This document shows, in pieces, positions 57,381 through 64,000 of a stretch of 64,000 nt of DNA. Below the pieces are notes generated by a model. It was not told the origin of the DNA, made no database searches, and saw only the letters and a program-made list of their open reading frames with translations. Numbering within the stretch: position 1 is the first letter of the stretch; every line of letters starts with the position of its first letter. The position numbers and the translations under genes were made by a program. The stretch comes from CAZISM01 sp964541895 (GTDB lineage: Bacteria > Zhuqueibacterota > Zhuqueibacteria > Residuimicrobiales > Residuimicrobiaceae), in NCBI GenBank assembly GCA_964541895.1, contig CAZISM010000005.1, forward strand, positions 33,822-97,821, in the 5' to 3' direction.

Positions 57381-58949
57381 CTAGGGCTGCGCCAACGCCG
57401 TCAAGGCTTTGGCTTCCCGGTACACGGCGATCGCCGCCTGCGGTCCGCACGAGTTGACTTCACCATAGTGGGGCTTGCGGTTGCCGTAGGTATAGGGGGC
57501 TTGGGTGTCCCATTGCGATTCGGGAATGATGTAGCCGATTTCGTCGTTGGCCAGACCGATGACGAATTTACAAGAGCCGGGCATCAGCGATCGCAGGGAG
57601 GGCTGGTCGGCCTTGGCGTTGATAAAGTCGCGGCCTTCCGGCGCCTGCACGCCGCCATTGACAATTTCCGGATAGACCTCGCCGGGCAAGGTGAGAATAG
57701 AAACCTGCGTGCCCAAGGTGAGGAGATTGACTTCGGTGCGCATGGCGCTCATACCGACAAAGCCGCGATCGAGCACGCGCAGGGCGCCGCCGAGCTTGAA
57801 GAGATGGTTGTCCACCTTGAACGCGAACGTCCGCGCCCAGAGGCGAATCGCAGGCTGATCCACGGTCAACCAGGGACCGTTCGCCAGTTTTTGCAGCACC
57901 AGGTCCGCCAGGCGATACCCTTGCGCCCGCGCTTTGTCAAAGCTGGCTTTTTCAAAGGTCTGATCGAGCCAGGGATCATGAATTTTGCAGCCCAGGCTGG
58001 TCATCAGGCCGCCGACGCAGCCGTTGGCGAACACGGCGATGCCGCCGACGCCCGCTTTTTTGACCTCCTCATCATAGACGATGCCTTTTTCAACTCCTGA
58101 AAGCCAGTAGTGGCAGAAATCGGCTGTCACCTGCAGGTTATCGCTGGCCAGGGTTTCGGGATGATTGCCCCAATTCATCAACAATCCCAGCAGCGAGTCG
58201 CCGGCGGTGCTGCGAATCTGCAACAGGTGGATGGCGTCGTCCATCACCCGCGGTGGCCTGCTGTCGCGCACCAGATCGCGCGCAGTGGAGTCGATGCGAC
58301 TGGCCTGCAGGTATACCGGTTGTCGCCGGGCATAGGCGGCGCCGATGGCGTCGACGATGCGCTCCTTGACCAGGCGGAGATAGTCGGCGTTCACACCCGA
58401 TTGGGTGACGCCTGGTCCCCACAGGCCCATCAGGTCCGGCACTTCGTGACAGTGCGTCGAACTGATGATGACGTGATCGATGGCCCAGGGTTTGGCGGCC
58501 ACCATGTTGCGGACCTCGATGACGTTGTCATGGAAAAAGCCGATGGCGTCAATGACCACCAGGGCCACCCGGGTGGCGCCGTCGTCGAACACGATGGCGC
58601 GCGCCCACAGATCATCGTGCACACCCATGGCCGGCCGTTTGTTATGAAAGCCGGCAAGCCAAAAGGCGTCGAATGTTTGGTTGCCGTTTTTGTCGATGTA
58701 GGAATCGCCTTTTTGGGGATCATAGCGGCTGTTCGCATCCGCGTCGATCCAGGTGTCCTGCAGCTCAGGGGTTATGCTGGTTTTGGCCAATCCTGCCAGC
58801 AGGGTCACGGGCGCGTCTGTTTTGCCGCCGCGATAGAGGTCGAGAGCATAGCCGGGATGGCGATCGCGCATATTCAGCCACGCCAGGGTAATGATCACGG
58901 CCACCACTATGAACAACGTCACAATGACAATGCGAAGAACTTTTTTCAT
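57381..58949 (-). CDS. Membrane-anchored neutral ceramidase-like hydrolase
   Basis: The 522-residue protein has an N-terminal anchor (LRIVIVTLFIVVAVIITLAWL). The body matches the neutral/alkaline ceramidase N-terminal family, with LAGLAKTSITPEL (~53), a His-rich IISSTHCHEVPDL (~158) and LMNWGNHPETL (~262) that would supply zinc ligands. Neutral ceramidases cut the amide of ceramide. Bacterial relatives of this shorter form have unproven substrates. An unusual insert at ~66-95 (DTWIDADANSRYD and DSYIDKNGNQTFDAF) has two calcium-loop-like motifs. The full-length ceramidase C-terminal domain is missing (522 versus ~650-700 residues). It converges on the GH36 gene with 5 bases between stops. Confidence 0.85.
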   Translation of the reverse strand: MKKVLRIVIVTLFIVVAVIITLAWLNMRDRHPGYALDLYRGGKTDAPVTLLAGLAKTSITPELQDTWIDADANSRYDPQKGDSYIDKNGNQTFDAFWLAGFHNKRPAMGVHDDLWARAIVFDDGATRVALVVIDAIGFFHDNVIEVRNMVAAKPWAIDHVIISSTHCHEVPDLMGLWGPGVTQSGVNADYLRLVKERIVDAIGAAYARRQPVYLQASRIDSTARDLVRDSRPPRVMDDAIHLLQIRSTAGDSLLGLLMNWGNHPETLASDNLQVTADFCHYWLSGVEKGIVYDEEVKKAGVGGIAVFANGCVGGLMTSLGCKIHDPWLDQTFEKASFDKARAQGYRLADLVLQKLANGPWLTVDQPAIRLWARTFAFKVDNHLFKLGGALRVLDRGFVGMSAMRTEVNLLTLGTQVSILTLPGEVYPEIVNGGVQAPEGRDFINAKADQPSLRSLMPGSCKFVIGLANDEIGYIIPESQWDTQAPYTYGNRKPHYGEVNSCGPQAAIAVYREAKALTALAQP

Positions 58950-59077
58950 ACCCTCCTCCAGTTTCAGGTAACGTAGCTAAATACCCGATAAAAGGCAAGC
59001 AAAAATGCTGGTTCAGCCGCACACCGGCTATTACTTTTTATTGTTAACCTGCTAAATTTTTATTACATTAATGGATT

Positions 59078-60352
59078 ATGAAGGTCTCGTTTTACACACT
59101 GGGGTGCAGACTCAATCAGGCGGAAACCGCCGTGTTGCAGCAGCAGTGTGCGCATCAGGGCCATACGGTGGTCGACGCTTCGGTGCCGGCGGACGTGGTG
59201 GTGATCAACACCTGCACGGTCACCGAGCATGGCGACAGCGACACCCGCCGCTTGATCAACAAAGTCCGTCGCCTCAACGAACATGTGCGCATTGCGCTGG
59301 TGGGCTGCCAATCACAGGTTCAGAGCCGGCAGCTGGCGGAACTGCCTGGTGTGCATTGGGTGATCGGCACTGCCGCAAAAATGAACCTGGTGGAGATTCT
59401 GCAGCAATCGAGCGAACACGGTCCTGTGGTCGTGGTGCCGGAAATCAGTCGTTCGAGTTTTACGGTGCCGGTGTCCGGCATCGATCGCTCACACACTCGC
59501 GCTAATTTAAAAATACAGGACGGTTGCGATTTTTTTTGCAGCTATTGTGAAATCCCCTACGCCCGCGGCCGCGCCCGCAGTCGCGAGTTCGACGATCTGG
59601 TGCGCGAAGCCCGCGAACTGGTGCAGGCCGGTCACCGTGAACTCGTGCTTACCGGTATCAACGTCGGACTCTATCGCCACGAAGGCCGCTCCATCGCCGA
59701 TGTGGTGGAGGCGCTGCATGACCTGCCCGACCTCCTGCGCATCCGCATCTCTTCCATCGAGGCCATGACCATTCCGACGCGGTTGTTCGATTTCATGAGG
59801 CAGGGGCGGTTGTGCCGATTTTTACATCTGCCGCTGCAGAGCGGCAGCGACGCTGTCCTCAAGCGCATGCATCGCAGATACACGCTCGCCGAATACAGTC
59901 GACTGGTCGCAGAGGCCGAAGCCGCTGTGCCGGGCCTGTGCCTCGGCACCGATGTGCTGGTGGGATTCCCCGGCGAAAGCGAAGCGGATTTCGAACAGAC
60001 CCATGAGTATCTGCGGTCCTCCGCTCATGCCTATTTTCATGTGTTCAGTTATTCGGACCGGATCAACAACAAGAGCCGCCATTTTGCCGACAAAGTGGCG
60101 CCGCCGCTGATTGAAAAACGCAGTCAAACCCTGCGCCGCTTGAGCGCGCAAAAGCGGCAAGCCTATATGGAGCGCCAGATTGGCCGCGAGGAGATGGTGC
60201 TGTTCGAACAGCAAAAGAACGGCTACTGGTCGGGCGTGACTGACACCTATATCCGTGTGCGCGTCCGTTCCGGGCAGGATCTGCAAAACCGGTTTTTGGC
60301 CGTACATCTATTAACAGTTGATAATCAGACTATGACAGGCCGTTTGGCATGA
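59078..60352 (+). CDS. mtaB: tRNA t6A37 methylthiotransferase
   Basis: The 424-residue radical-SAM enzyme begins KVSFYTLGCRLNQAET, the N-terminal Cys motif that separates MtaB from MiaB and RimO. Two further cluster cysteines lie in NTCTVTEH (~47) and LVGCQSQVQ (~81). The radical-SAM C-x3-C-x2-C is GCDFFCSYCEIPYARGRARSR (~150). The TRAM domain closes the protein. MtaB adds a methylthio group to N6-threonylcarbamoyladenosine at position 37 of tRNAs reading ANN codons, using two 4Fe-4S clusters. Its stop overlaps the next start by 4 bases (ATGA), so it is coupled to miaB. It diverges from the ceramidase-like gene. Confidence 0.95.
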   Translation: MKVSFYTLGCRLNQAETAVLQQQCAHQGHTVVDASVPADVVVINTCTVTEHGDSDTRRLINKVRRLNEHVRIALVGCQSQVQSRQLAELPGVHWVIGTAAKMNLVEILQQSSEHGPVVVVPEISRSSFTVPVSGIDRSHTRANLKIQDGCDFFCSYCEIPYARGRARSREFDDLVREARELVQAGHRELVLTGINVGLYRHEGRSIADVVEALHDLPDLLRIRISSIEAMTIPTRLFDFMRQGRLCRFLHLPLQSGSDAVLKRMHRRYTLAEYSRLVAEAEAAVPGLCLGTDVLVGFPGESEADFEQTHEYLRSSAHAYFHVFSYSDRINNKSRHFADKVAPPLIEKRSQTLRRLSAQKRQAYMERQIGREEMVLFEQQKNGYWSGVTDTYIRVRVRSGQDLQNRFLAVHLLTVDNQTMTGRLA

Positions 60353-61671
60353 AAGTATATATTGAAACGTTTGGCTGTCAGATGAACGAATACGACAGCG
60401 AAATCGTCAAGAGCATATTGACCGATCACCAGTTTCTGCTCGTGGATGAAGCGCAGGCGGCCGATGTCGTGCTGGTCAATACCTGTGCGGTTCGTGAACA
60501 CGCCACCCAACGGGTGATGGCCAGGGTGGGTGAAATCCGCTACCAGCATCAGACCGAGCCGGTGTTGATCGGATTGCTGGGCTGCATGGCGACCGGACTG
60601 AAAAAGGAATTGCAGGAATCGCAGAAATCCAACGTGGATTTCATCATCGGCCCCGACAGCTACCGGCGTTTGCCCGAGATCATTCGGGGCGCCGGCAGCA
60701 AGAACAGGGTGTTCGACGTGACCCTGTCCGAGTTCGAGACCTATGATGATATCTATCCCCAGCGGCAGGCGGGTGTGAACGCCTGGATCGCCATCATGCG
60801 CGGCTGTGACAATTTCTGTTCGTTCTGCGTGGTGCCATACAGCCGAGGCCGCGAGCGCAGCCGTTCGCTGCAGAGTATCCTGCAGGAAACGGAACGTCTG
60901 GTGGCCGAGGGCTATCCTCAGGTCACCTTGCTCGGTCAGAACGTCAATTCCTATCAGAGCGGCGATTGCGATTTCGCCGGCCTGTTGCGCCGGGTCAGTC
61001 AGGTAGCCGGGCTGCAGCGGCTACGCTTTACCTCGCCGCATCCCAAAGATTTTCCGTTGTCGTTGCTGCAGGTTATGCAGGAAGAGACGGCGGTGTGCAA
61101 ACATATTCATCTGCCGCTGCAGGCCGGCAACGATCGCATTCTGACCGCCATGCGCCGAACCTACAGCAAAGCGCAGTATCTGGACCTGGTCGCCAGGATT
61201 CGGGACATCCTGCCGCAGGTGACCTTGAGTACGGATATCATCGTCGGTTTTCCCACGGAAACAGAACAAGAGTTCCTCGACACCGTGGATGTCATGGAAC
61301 AGGTGCGATTCGATTCCGCCTTTATTTTTAAATATTCGCAACGCCCCGGCACGCTGGCTGCGAAACGTTACCGCGACGACGTCAGCGAGGAAGCGAAAAC
61401 GACACGCATCGTCCGGCTGAACGAACTGCAGAAAGAGATCTCGCTGGCCAACCATCGCCGATACATCGGCCGCACCGAAACCATTCTGATCGAGCGGCTG
61501 GGCACTAAGAAATCGGCCGATGACGTGCAGGGCCGCACCGACGGCAACCACCTGGTCATCCTGCCGGGAGAGGGATATCGTCTCGGAGAGCTGGTGCCAG
61601 TTCGCATCACCGACGCTACCCCGCATGTCCTCAAAGCCGAACCGGCTCTTGAGCACAGGCCGACCGCGTAG
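60349..61671 (+). CDS. miaB: tRNA i6A37 methylthiotransferase
   Basis: The 440-residue protein starts KVYIETFGCQMNEYDSEIV, the MiaB signature, with further N-domain cysteines in NTCAVREHA (~46) and GLLGCMA (~81). The radical-SAM motif is GCDNFCSFCVVPYSRGRERSR (~152). A TRAM domain (~370-435) ends the protein. It converts i6A37 to ms2i6A37 in tRNAs reading UNN codons. The gene is translationally coupled to mtaB, so both tRNA methylthiolations are made from one mRNA, an arrangement that fits shared Fe-S and SAM demand. The sequence differs enough from mtaB to show that the pair is not a recent duplication. Confidence 0.97.
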   Translation: MKVYIETFGCQMNEYDSEIVKSILTDHQFLLVDEAQAADVVLVNTCAVREHATQRVMARVGEIRYQHQTEPVLIGLLGCMATGLKKELQESQKSNVDFIIGPDSYRRLPEIIRGAGSKNRVFDVTLSEFETYDDIYPQRQAGVNAWIAIMRGCDNFCSFCVVPYSRGRERSRSLQSILQETERLVAEGYPQVTLLGQNVNSYQSGDCDFAGLLRRVSQVAGLQRLRFTSPHPKDFPLSLLQVMQEETAVCKHIHLPLQAGNDRILTAMRRTYSKAQYLDLVARIRDILPQVTLSTDIIVGFPTETEQEFLDTVDVMEQVRFDSAFIFKYSQRPGTLAAKRYRDDVSEEAKTTRIVRLNELQKEISLANHRRYIGRTETILIERLGTKKSADDVQGRTDGNHLVILPGEGYRLGELVPVRITDATPHVLKAEPALEHRPTA

Positions 61672-61744
61672 CGCAGGTCCAGGGTACGGCTGCTTTGAAC
61701 ACAATACGTACGTATGACAAGAGAGCGGGGACGGGAGGAACTTG

Positions 61745-62983
61745 ATGAAACACCAACGAGCTTTGTGGCTTTATTTTCTGCTGATACCAGGAACCATCCT
61801 TGTTGCCGCAGATCTGCAGGAGCAGGCCCTCCGCTTGCATAAAAAGATCCTCACCCTGGATACGCACTGTGATACGCCGTTGCACATGCTGGACGGGCAA
61901 TGGAACATTGCCGCTTACCACGCCCCCAACAGCAGCGGCAGCGGCAAAATGGATTTGCCGAGAATGGCCGGCGGCAATCTGGATGCCGAATTCTTTGCCG
62001 TTTTTGTCAGCCAGCGCGACTGCACGCCGGAGAATTACGCCTGGGCGCAGCATCAGGTTGATACGCTCCTGACGCTGGTCAAACGGCTGTGCGTCGATCA
62101 TGCCGATACCGCTGCCCTGGCGTTGACGCCTGCGGATGCAAGGAACAACGCCCGCCGGGGACGCCTGTCCATCTATATCGGCCTGGAGAACGGCTTTCCC
62201 ATCGCCACAGATCTCGGCCAGGTCGCCCGCTATTACGACGCCGGTATCCGTTATATCACCTTGTGCCACACCCGCAACAATCAGATCTGCGATTCCTCCA
62301 CGGATCCCAAAGGCCCGGAACATCATGGTCTCTCTGTGTTCGGCGAACAGGTCGTGCAGGAGATGAATCGCCTGGGCATGATCATCGATGTATCACACGC
62401 ATCGGACGAAACCTTTTATGACTGCCTCGCCGCCTCTGACGCGCCCGTCTTCGCCAGCCACTCCTGCTGCCGGCAGTTGTGTGATAATCCGCGCAACCTG
62501 AGCGACGATATGCTCAAGGCGCTGGCAGAAAAGGGCGGGGTGATGCAGATGTGCATTCTGTCCGATTATGTCAAAAAAACACCGCCCAATCCGGAGCGGG
62601 AAGCCGCCATCAAGGCGCTGCAGGCGCAGTTCGGGCCGTGGGACAAGCCGCGCAGCGACAGCCTGCGCCGCATCTATCGCAAGGCGTACCAGGTTATCGA
62701 CGAACGCTATCCGCGCGCCAAAGCGACCGTGGCCGATGTGGTGGATCACATCGATCATGTGGTGCGGCTGGTTGGGATCGATTACATCGGCATCGGCACC
62801 GACTTTGACGGCGGCGGCGGCGTCAGCGGCTGCGATGATGTCACCGAGATGCCCAACATCACTCTGGAGCTGATGCGGCGCGGTTATTCCGAAAAAGACA
62901 TTCGCAAGATCTGGGGCGAAAATTTTCTGCGAGTGTTCAAGCAGGCGCAAAAAACGGCCAAGGTCTCTTTTCGTCGATTATGA
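61745..62983 (+). CDS. Secreted membrane dipeptidase (M19)
   Basis: ATG 61745 follows GGGAGG and opens a signal peptide (MKHQRALWLYFLLIPGTILVAA). The 412-residue protein has the M19 zinc motifs: HCD in LDTHCDTPLHML (~41), the bridging Glu in YIGLENGFPI (~143), and the His pair in IIDVSHASDETF (~216) and VFASHSCCRQLCDNPRNLSD (~237). IGIGTDFDGGGG (~345) and the C-terminal DIRKIWGENFLRVF follow. It hydrolyses dipeptides, including those with a D-residue at the C-terminal side. All ligands are intact, in contrast with the M19-like tail of the fusion at 42243. Its stop overlaps the start of the BamA-like gene. Confidence 0.94.
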   Translation: MKHQRALWLYFLLIPGTILVAADLQEQALRLHKKILTLDTHCDTPLHMLDGQWNIAAYHAPNSSGSGKMDLPRMAGGNLDAEFFAVFVSQRDCTPENYAWAQHQVDTLLTLVKRLCVDHADTAALALTPADARNNARRGRLSIYIGLENGFPIATDLGQVARYYDAGIRYITLCHTRNNQICDSSTDPKGPEHHGLSVFGEQVVQEMNRLGMIIDVSHASDETFYDCLAASDAPVFASHSCCRQLCDNPRNLSDDMLKALAEKGGVMQMCILSDYVKKTPPNPEREAAIKALQAQFGPWDKPRSDSLRRIYRKAYQVIDERYPRAKATVADVVDHIDHVVRLVGIDYIGIGTDFDGGGGVSGCDDVTEMPNITLELMRRGYSEKDIRKIWGENFLRVFKQAQKTAKVSFRRL

Positions 62984-64000
62984 AGCGCAGGTGCTGGAAA
63001 ATTTCTCTCAGGCGATGGCTTCTGCTGACGGCGTTGGCGGTCGGCACAGGGCCGCTGTGCGCCCAGGATGAGGACCGGCTCTCCTCCATCGCCTTTGTCG
63101 GCAATCACACCTTTTCCGACCGGGTGCTGGCGGAAAACATGATCACGCGTGTCCCGGCCGCATGGAAGAGATGGCTGCTGGGAAAGAGCGGTGAATACAG
63201 CGAACCCCTGCTGCAACAGGATATCCGCAGTCTGATCGCCTTTTATCAGCGGGAAGGGTTCCTCGACGTCAAAATCATCCGGCAGCTGCAACGTGATGAC
63301 CGCAACGCCAGGGTGGCGCTGGTACTGCAGATCGAGGAAGGCCGGCCGGTCCATATCGAACAGGTGATTCATCACTTTGCCGAGGATTCCACCAACCGCA
63401 ACCATTTGCAAAAGGTGGTGGCGGAAGAACAGGGCAAGCGTCAGGTTAAAAGCGGCGTACGGTTTCGCGATCTGGCGATTCAGGCGGACCAGGAACGGCT
63501 GACGACCATGCTGGCTAATGATGGCTATCTGTACGCTCAGGTCGATCCCAAGCCGATCTTGTTTGCCGAGCGATATCGCGCCGATTTGCACGTTTGGGTA
63601 AATCAGGGGCCGCTGTGCCGCTTCGGCTCCGCTTCGGTGAGCGGCCAGGTCAAGACCGATTCGGCGTTGATCCTCAAGCAGCTGGCCTTTCATCGCGGTG
63701 ATCTCTACAGTCAGGAAGTTCTGCAACGCTCGCAGCGATTTATCTATCAACTGGGCGTTTTTCAATTCGTTTCCATCAAAGTGCGGACCAATGCTTCGCA
63801 CGATCATATTCTGCCGGTGGACATTGCCGTGAAGGAGGCGCCCCGCCTGACCACCAAGCTGGGCGTCGGCTATGGCCGCGAAGAGTTTTTGCGGTTTTTT
63901 GTTGATGTGCGGCTGTTGAACGTGGCCGGTGGCGCCCGGCGCATTAATTTTTATGCCAAGCATTCGGCGCTGGAGCCGTATAACCTGCAACTCAAGCTCA
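62980..64000 (+). CDS. BamA/TamA-like outer-membrane assembly protein (3' end cut by window)
   Basis: ATG 62980 overlaps the M19 stop (ATGA). About 340 residues are visible. A signal peptide (ISLRRWLLLTALAVGTGPLCA, ~8-28) is followed by POTRA-type modules. SSIAFVGNHTFSDRVLAENM (~34) is a typical POTRA start. FGSASVSGQVKTDSALILKQLAF (~208) and YSQEVLQRSQRFIYQLGVFQFVSI (~238) are later ones. KLGVGYGREEFLRFFVDVRLLNV (~290) begins the barrel. Proteins of this Omp85 family insert or export outer-membrane proteins. The number of POTRA units and the short N-terminal part suggest a TamA-like or accessory member rather than the main BamA, but the barrel lies outside the window. Confidence 0.85.
   Translation, partial: MKRRCWKISLRRWLLLTALAVGTGPLCAQDEDRLSSIAFVGNHTFSDRVLAENMITRVPAAWKRWLLGKSGEYSEPLLQQDIRSLIAFYQREGFLDVKIIRQLQRDDRNARVALVLQIEEGRPVHIEQVIHHFAEDSTNRNHLQKVVAEEQGKRQVKSGVRFRDLAIQADQERLTTMLANDGYLYAQVDPKPILFAERYRADLHVWVNQGPLCRFGSASVSGQVKTDSALILKQLAFHRGDLYSQEVLQRSQRFIYQLGVFQFVSIKVRTNASHDHILPVDIAVKEAPRLTTKLGVGYGREEFLRFFVDVRLLNVAGGARRINFYAKHSALEPYNLQLKL

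Noticed and set aside
62884..63990. 368-codon minus-strand frame opposite the M19 and BamA-like genes
   Set aside because: The plus strand holds overlapping, family-consistent genes. The antisense frame is composition-driven.

Overview
The window looks like a scaffold from an uncultivated Gram-negative bacterium of the FCB/KSB1-Calditrichota-Planctomycete sort. GC is moderate to high. Many proteins have export signals, including lipoproteins and Tat-like leaders. There are an outer-membrane assembly (BamA/TamA-like) gene, a predicted beta-barrel, sigma-54 regulation, a VIT/VWA protein beside an ECF sigma/anti-sigma pair, and GH109/DUF1080-type sugar genes. The phylum assignment is inference from gene content. 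One 100-base N gap (44823-44922) lies between two identical 55-bp sequences and probably marks an assembly join. No rRNA, tRNA, CRISPR array, phage or intact insertion sequence was seen.

Layout. 1-3483 (minus): a truncated secreted PQQ-type beta-propeller protein with a methyltransferase-like N-terminus, coupled to an unknown membrane-anchored protein. 3692-9073: a sugar-uptake and modification group (RhaT-like transporter, TIM-barrel/DUF1080 fusion, GH109-like oxidoreductase) facing an orphan PTS EIIC. 9692-18723 (plus): a small helical secreted protein, then an export-rich peptidase and metabolism stretch (M28, unknown, M24, TIM-barrel isomerase, MBL-fold hydrolase, M48). 18738-22024 (minus): the serine pathway operon DUF1015-serA-serC, ending in a good terminator. 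22170-25455 (plus): metallophosphoesterase, a 53-residue zinc ribbon, htpG. 25700-32444 (minus): a tightly packed operon of lipoprotein RidA, BNR propeller, unknown secreted protein, rsgA, PAS protein and Na+/solute symporter. 32869-36821 (plus): ECF sigma factor, anti-sigma factor, VIT/VWA protein. 36825-44549 (minus): amidase, thrA, papain-like protease with a chagasin-type inhibitor, and an M28 peptidase fused to a dead M19-like domain. 45201-47688 (minus): guaD, Ca-loop lipoprotein, GDPD lipoprotein, DUF2007. 47947-49077 (plus): MinD-like ATPase with a cysteine tail. 49670-55026: a sigma-54 promoter drives a calcium-repeat secreted protein and a beta-barrel gene, next to a convergent NtrC-type regulator and sensor kinase. 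55306-64000: GH36 alpha-galactosidase, ceramidase-like hydrolase, mtaB-miaB, M19 dipeptidase and the start of a BamA/TamA-like gene.

The most coherent candidate for an undescribed system is 49554-55026. A consensus -24/-12 promoter with three upstream dyads precedes a secreted protein of three near-identical Asp/Gly calcium-loop repeats and an outer-membrane barrel. The only sigma-54 activator and its membrane kinase in the window lie immediately beyond. Other points of note are the M28/M19 fusion, whose second domain can be aligned to the intact M19 enzyme 18 kb away and has lost metal ligands; the adjacent papain/chagasin pair; a lipid-anchored RidA; and a 5' leader in which a 10-nt segment can pair with the Shine-Dalgarno of the 9692 gene. 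Start codons were revised by hand where a better ribosome-binding site or signal peptide supported a shorter form.
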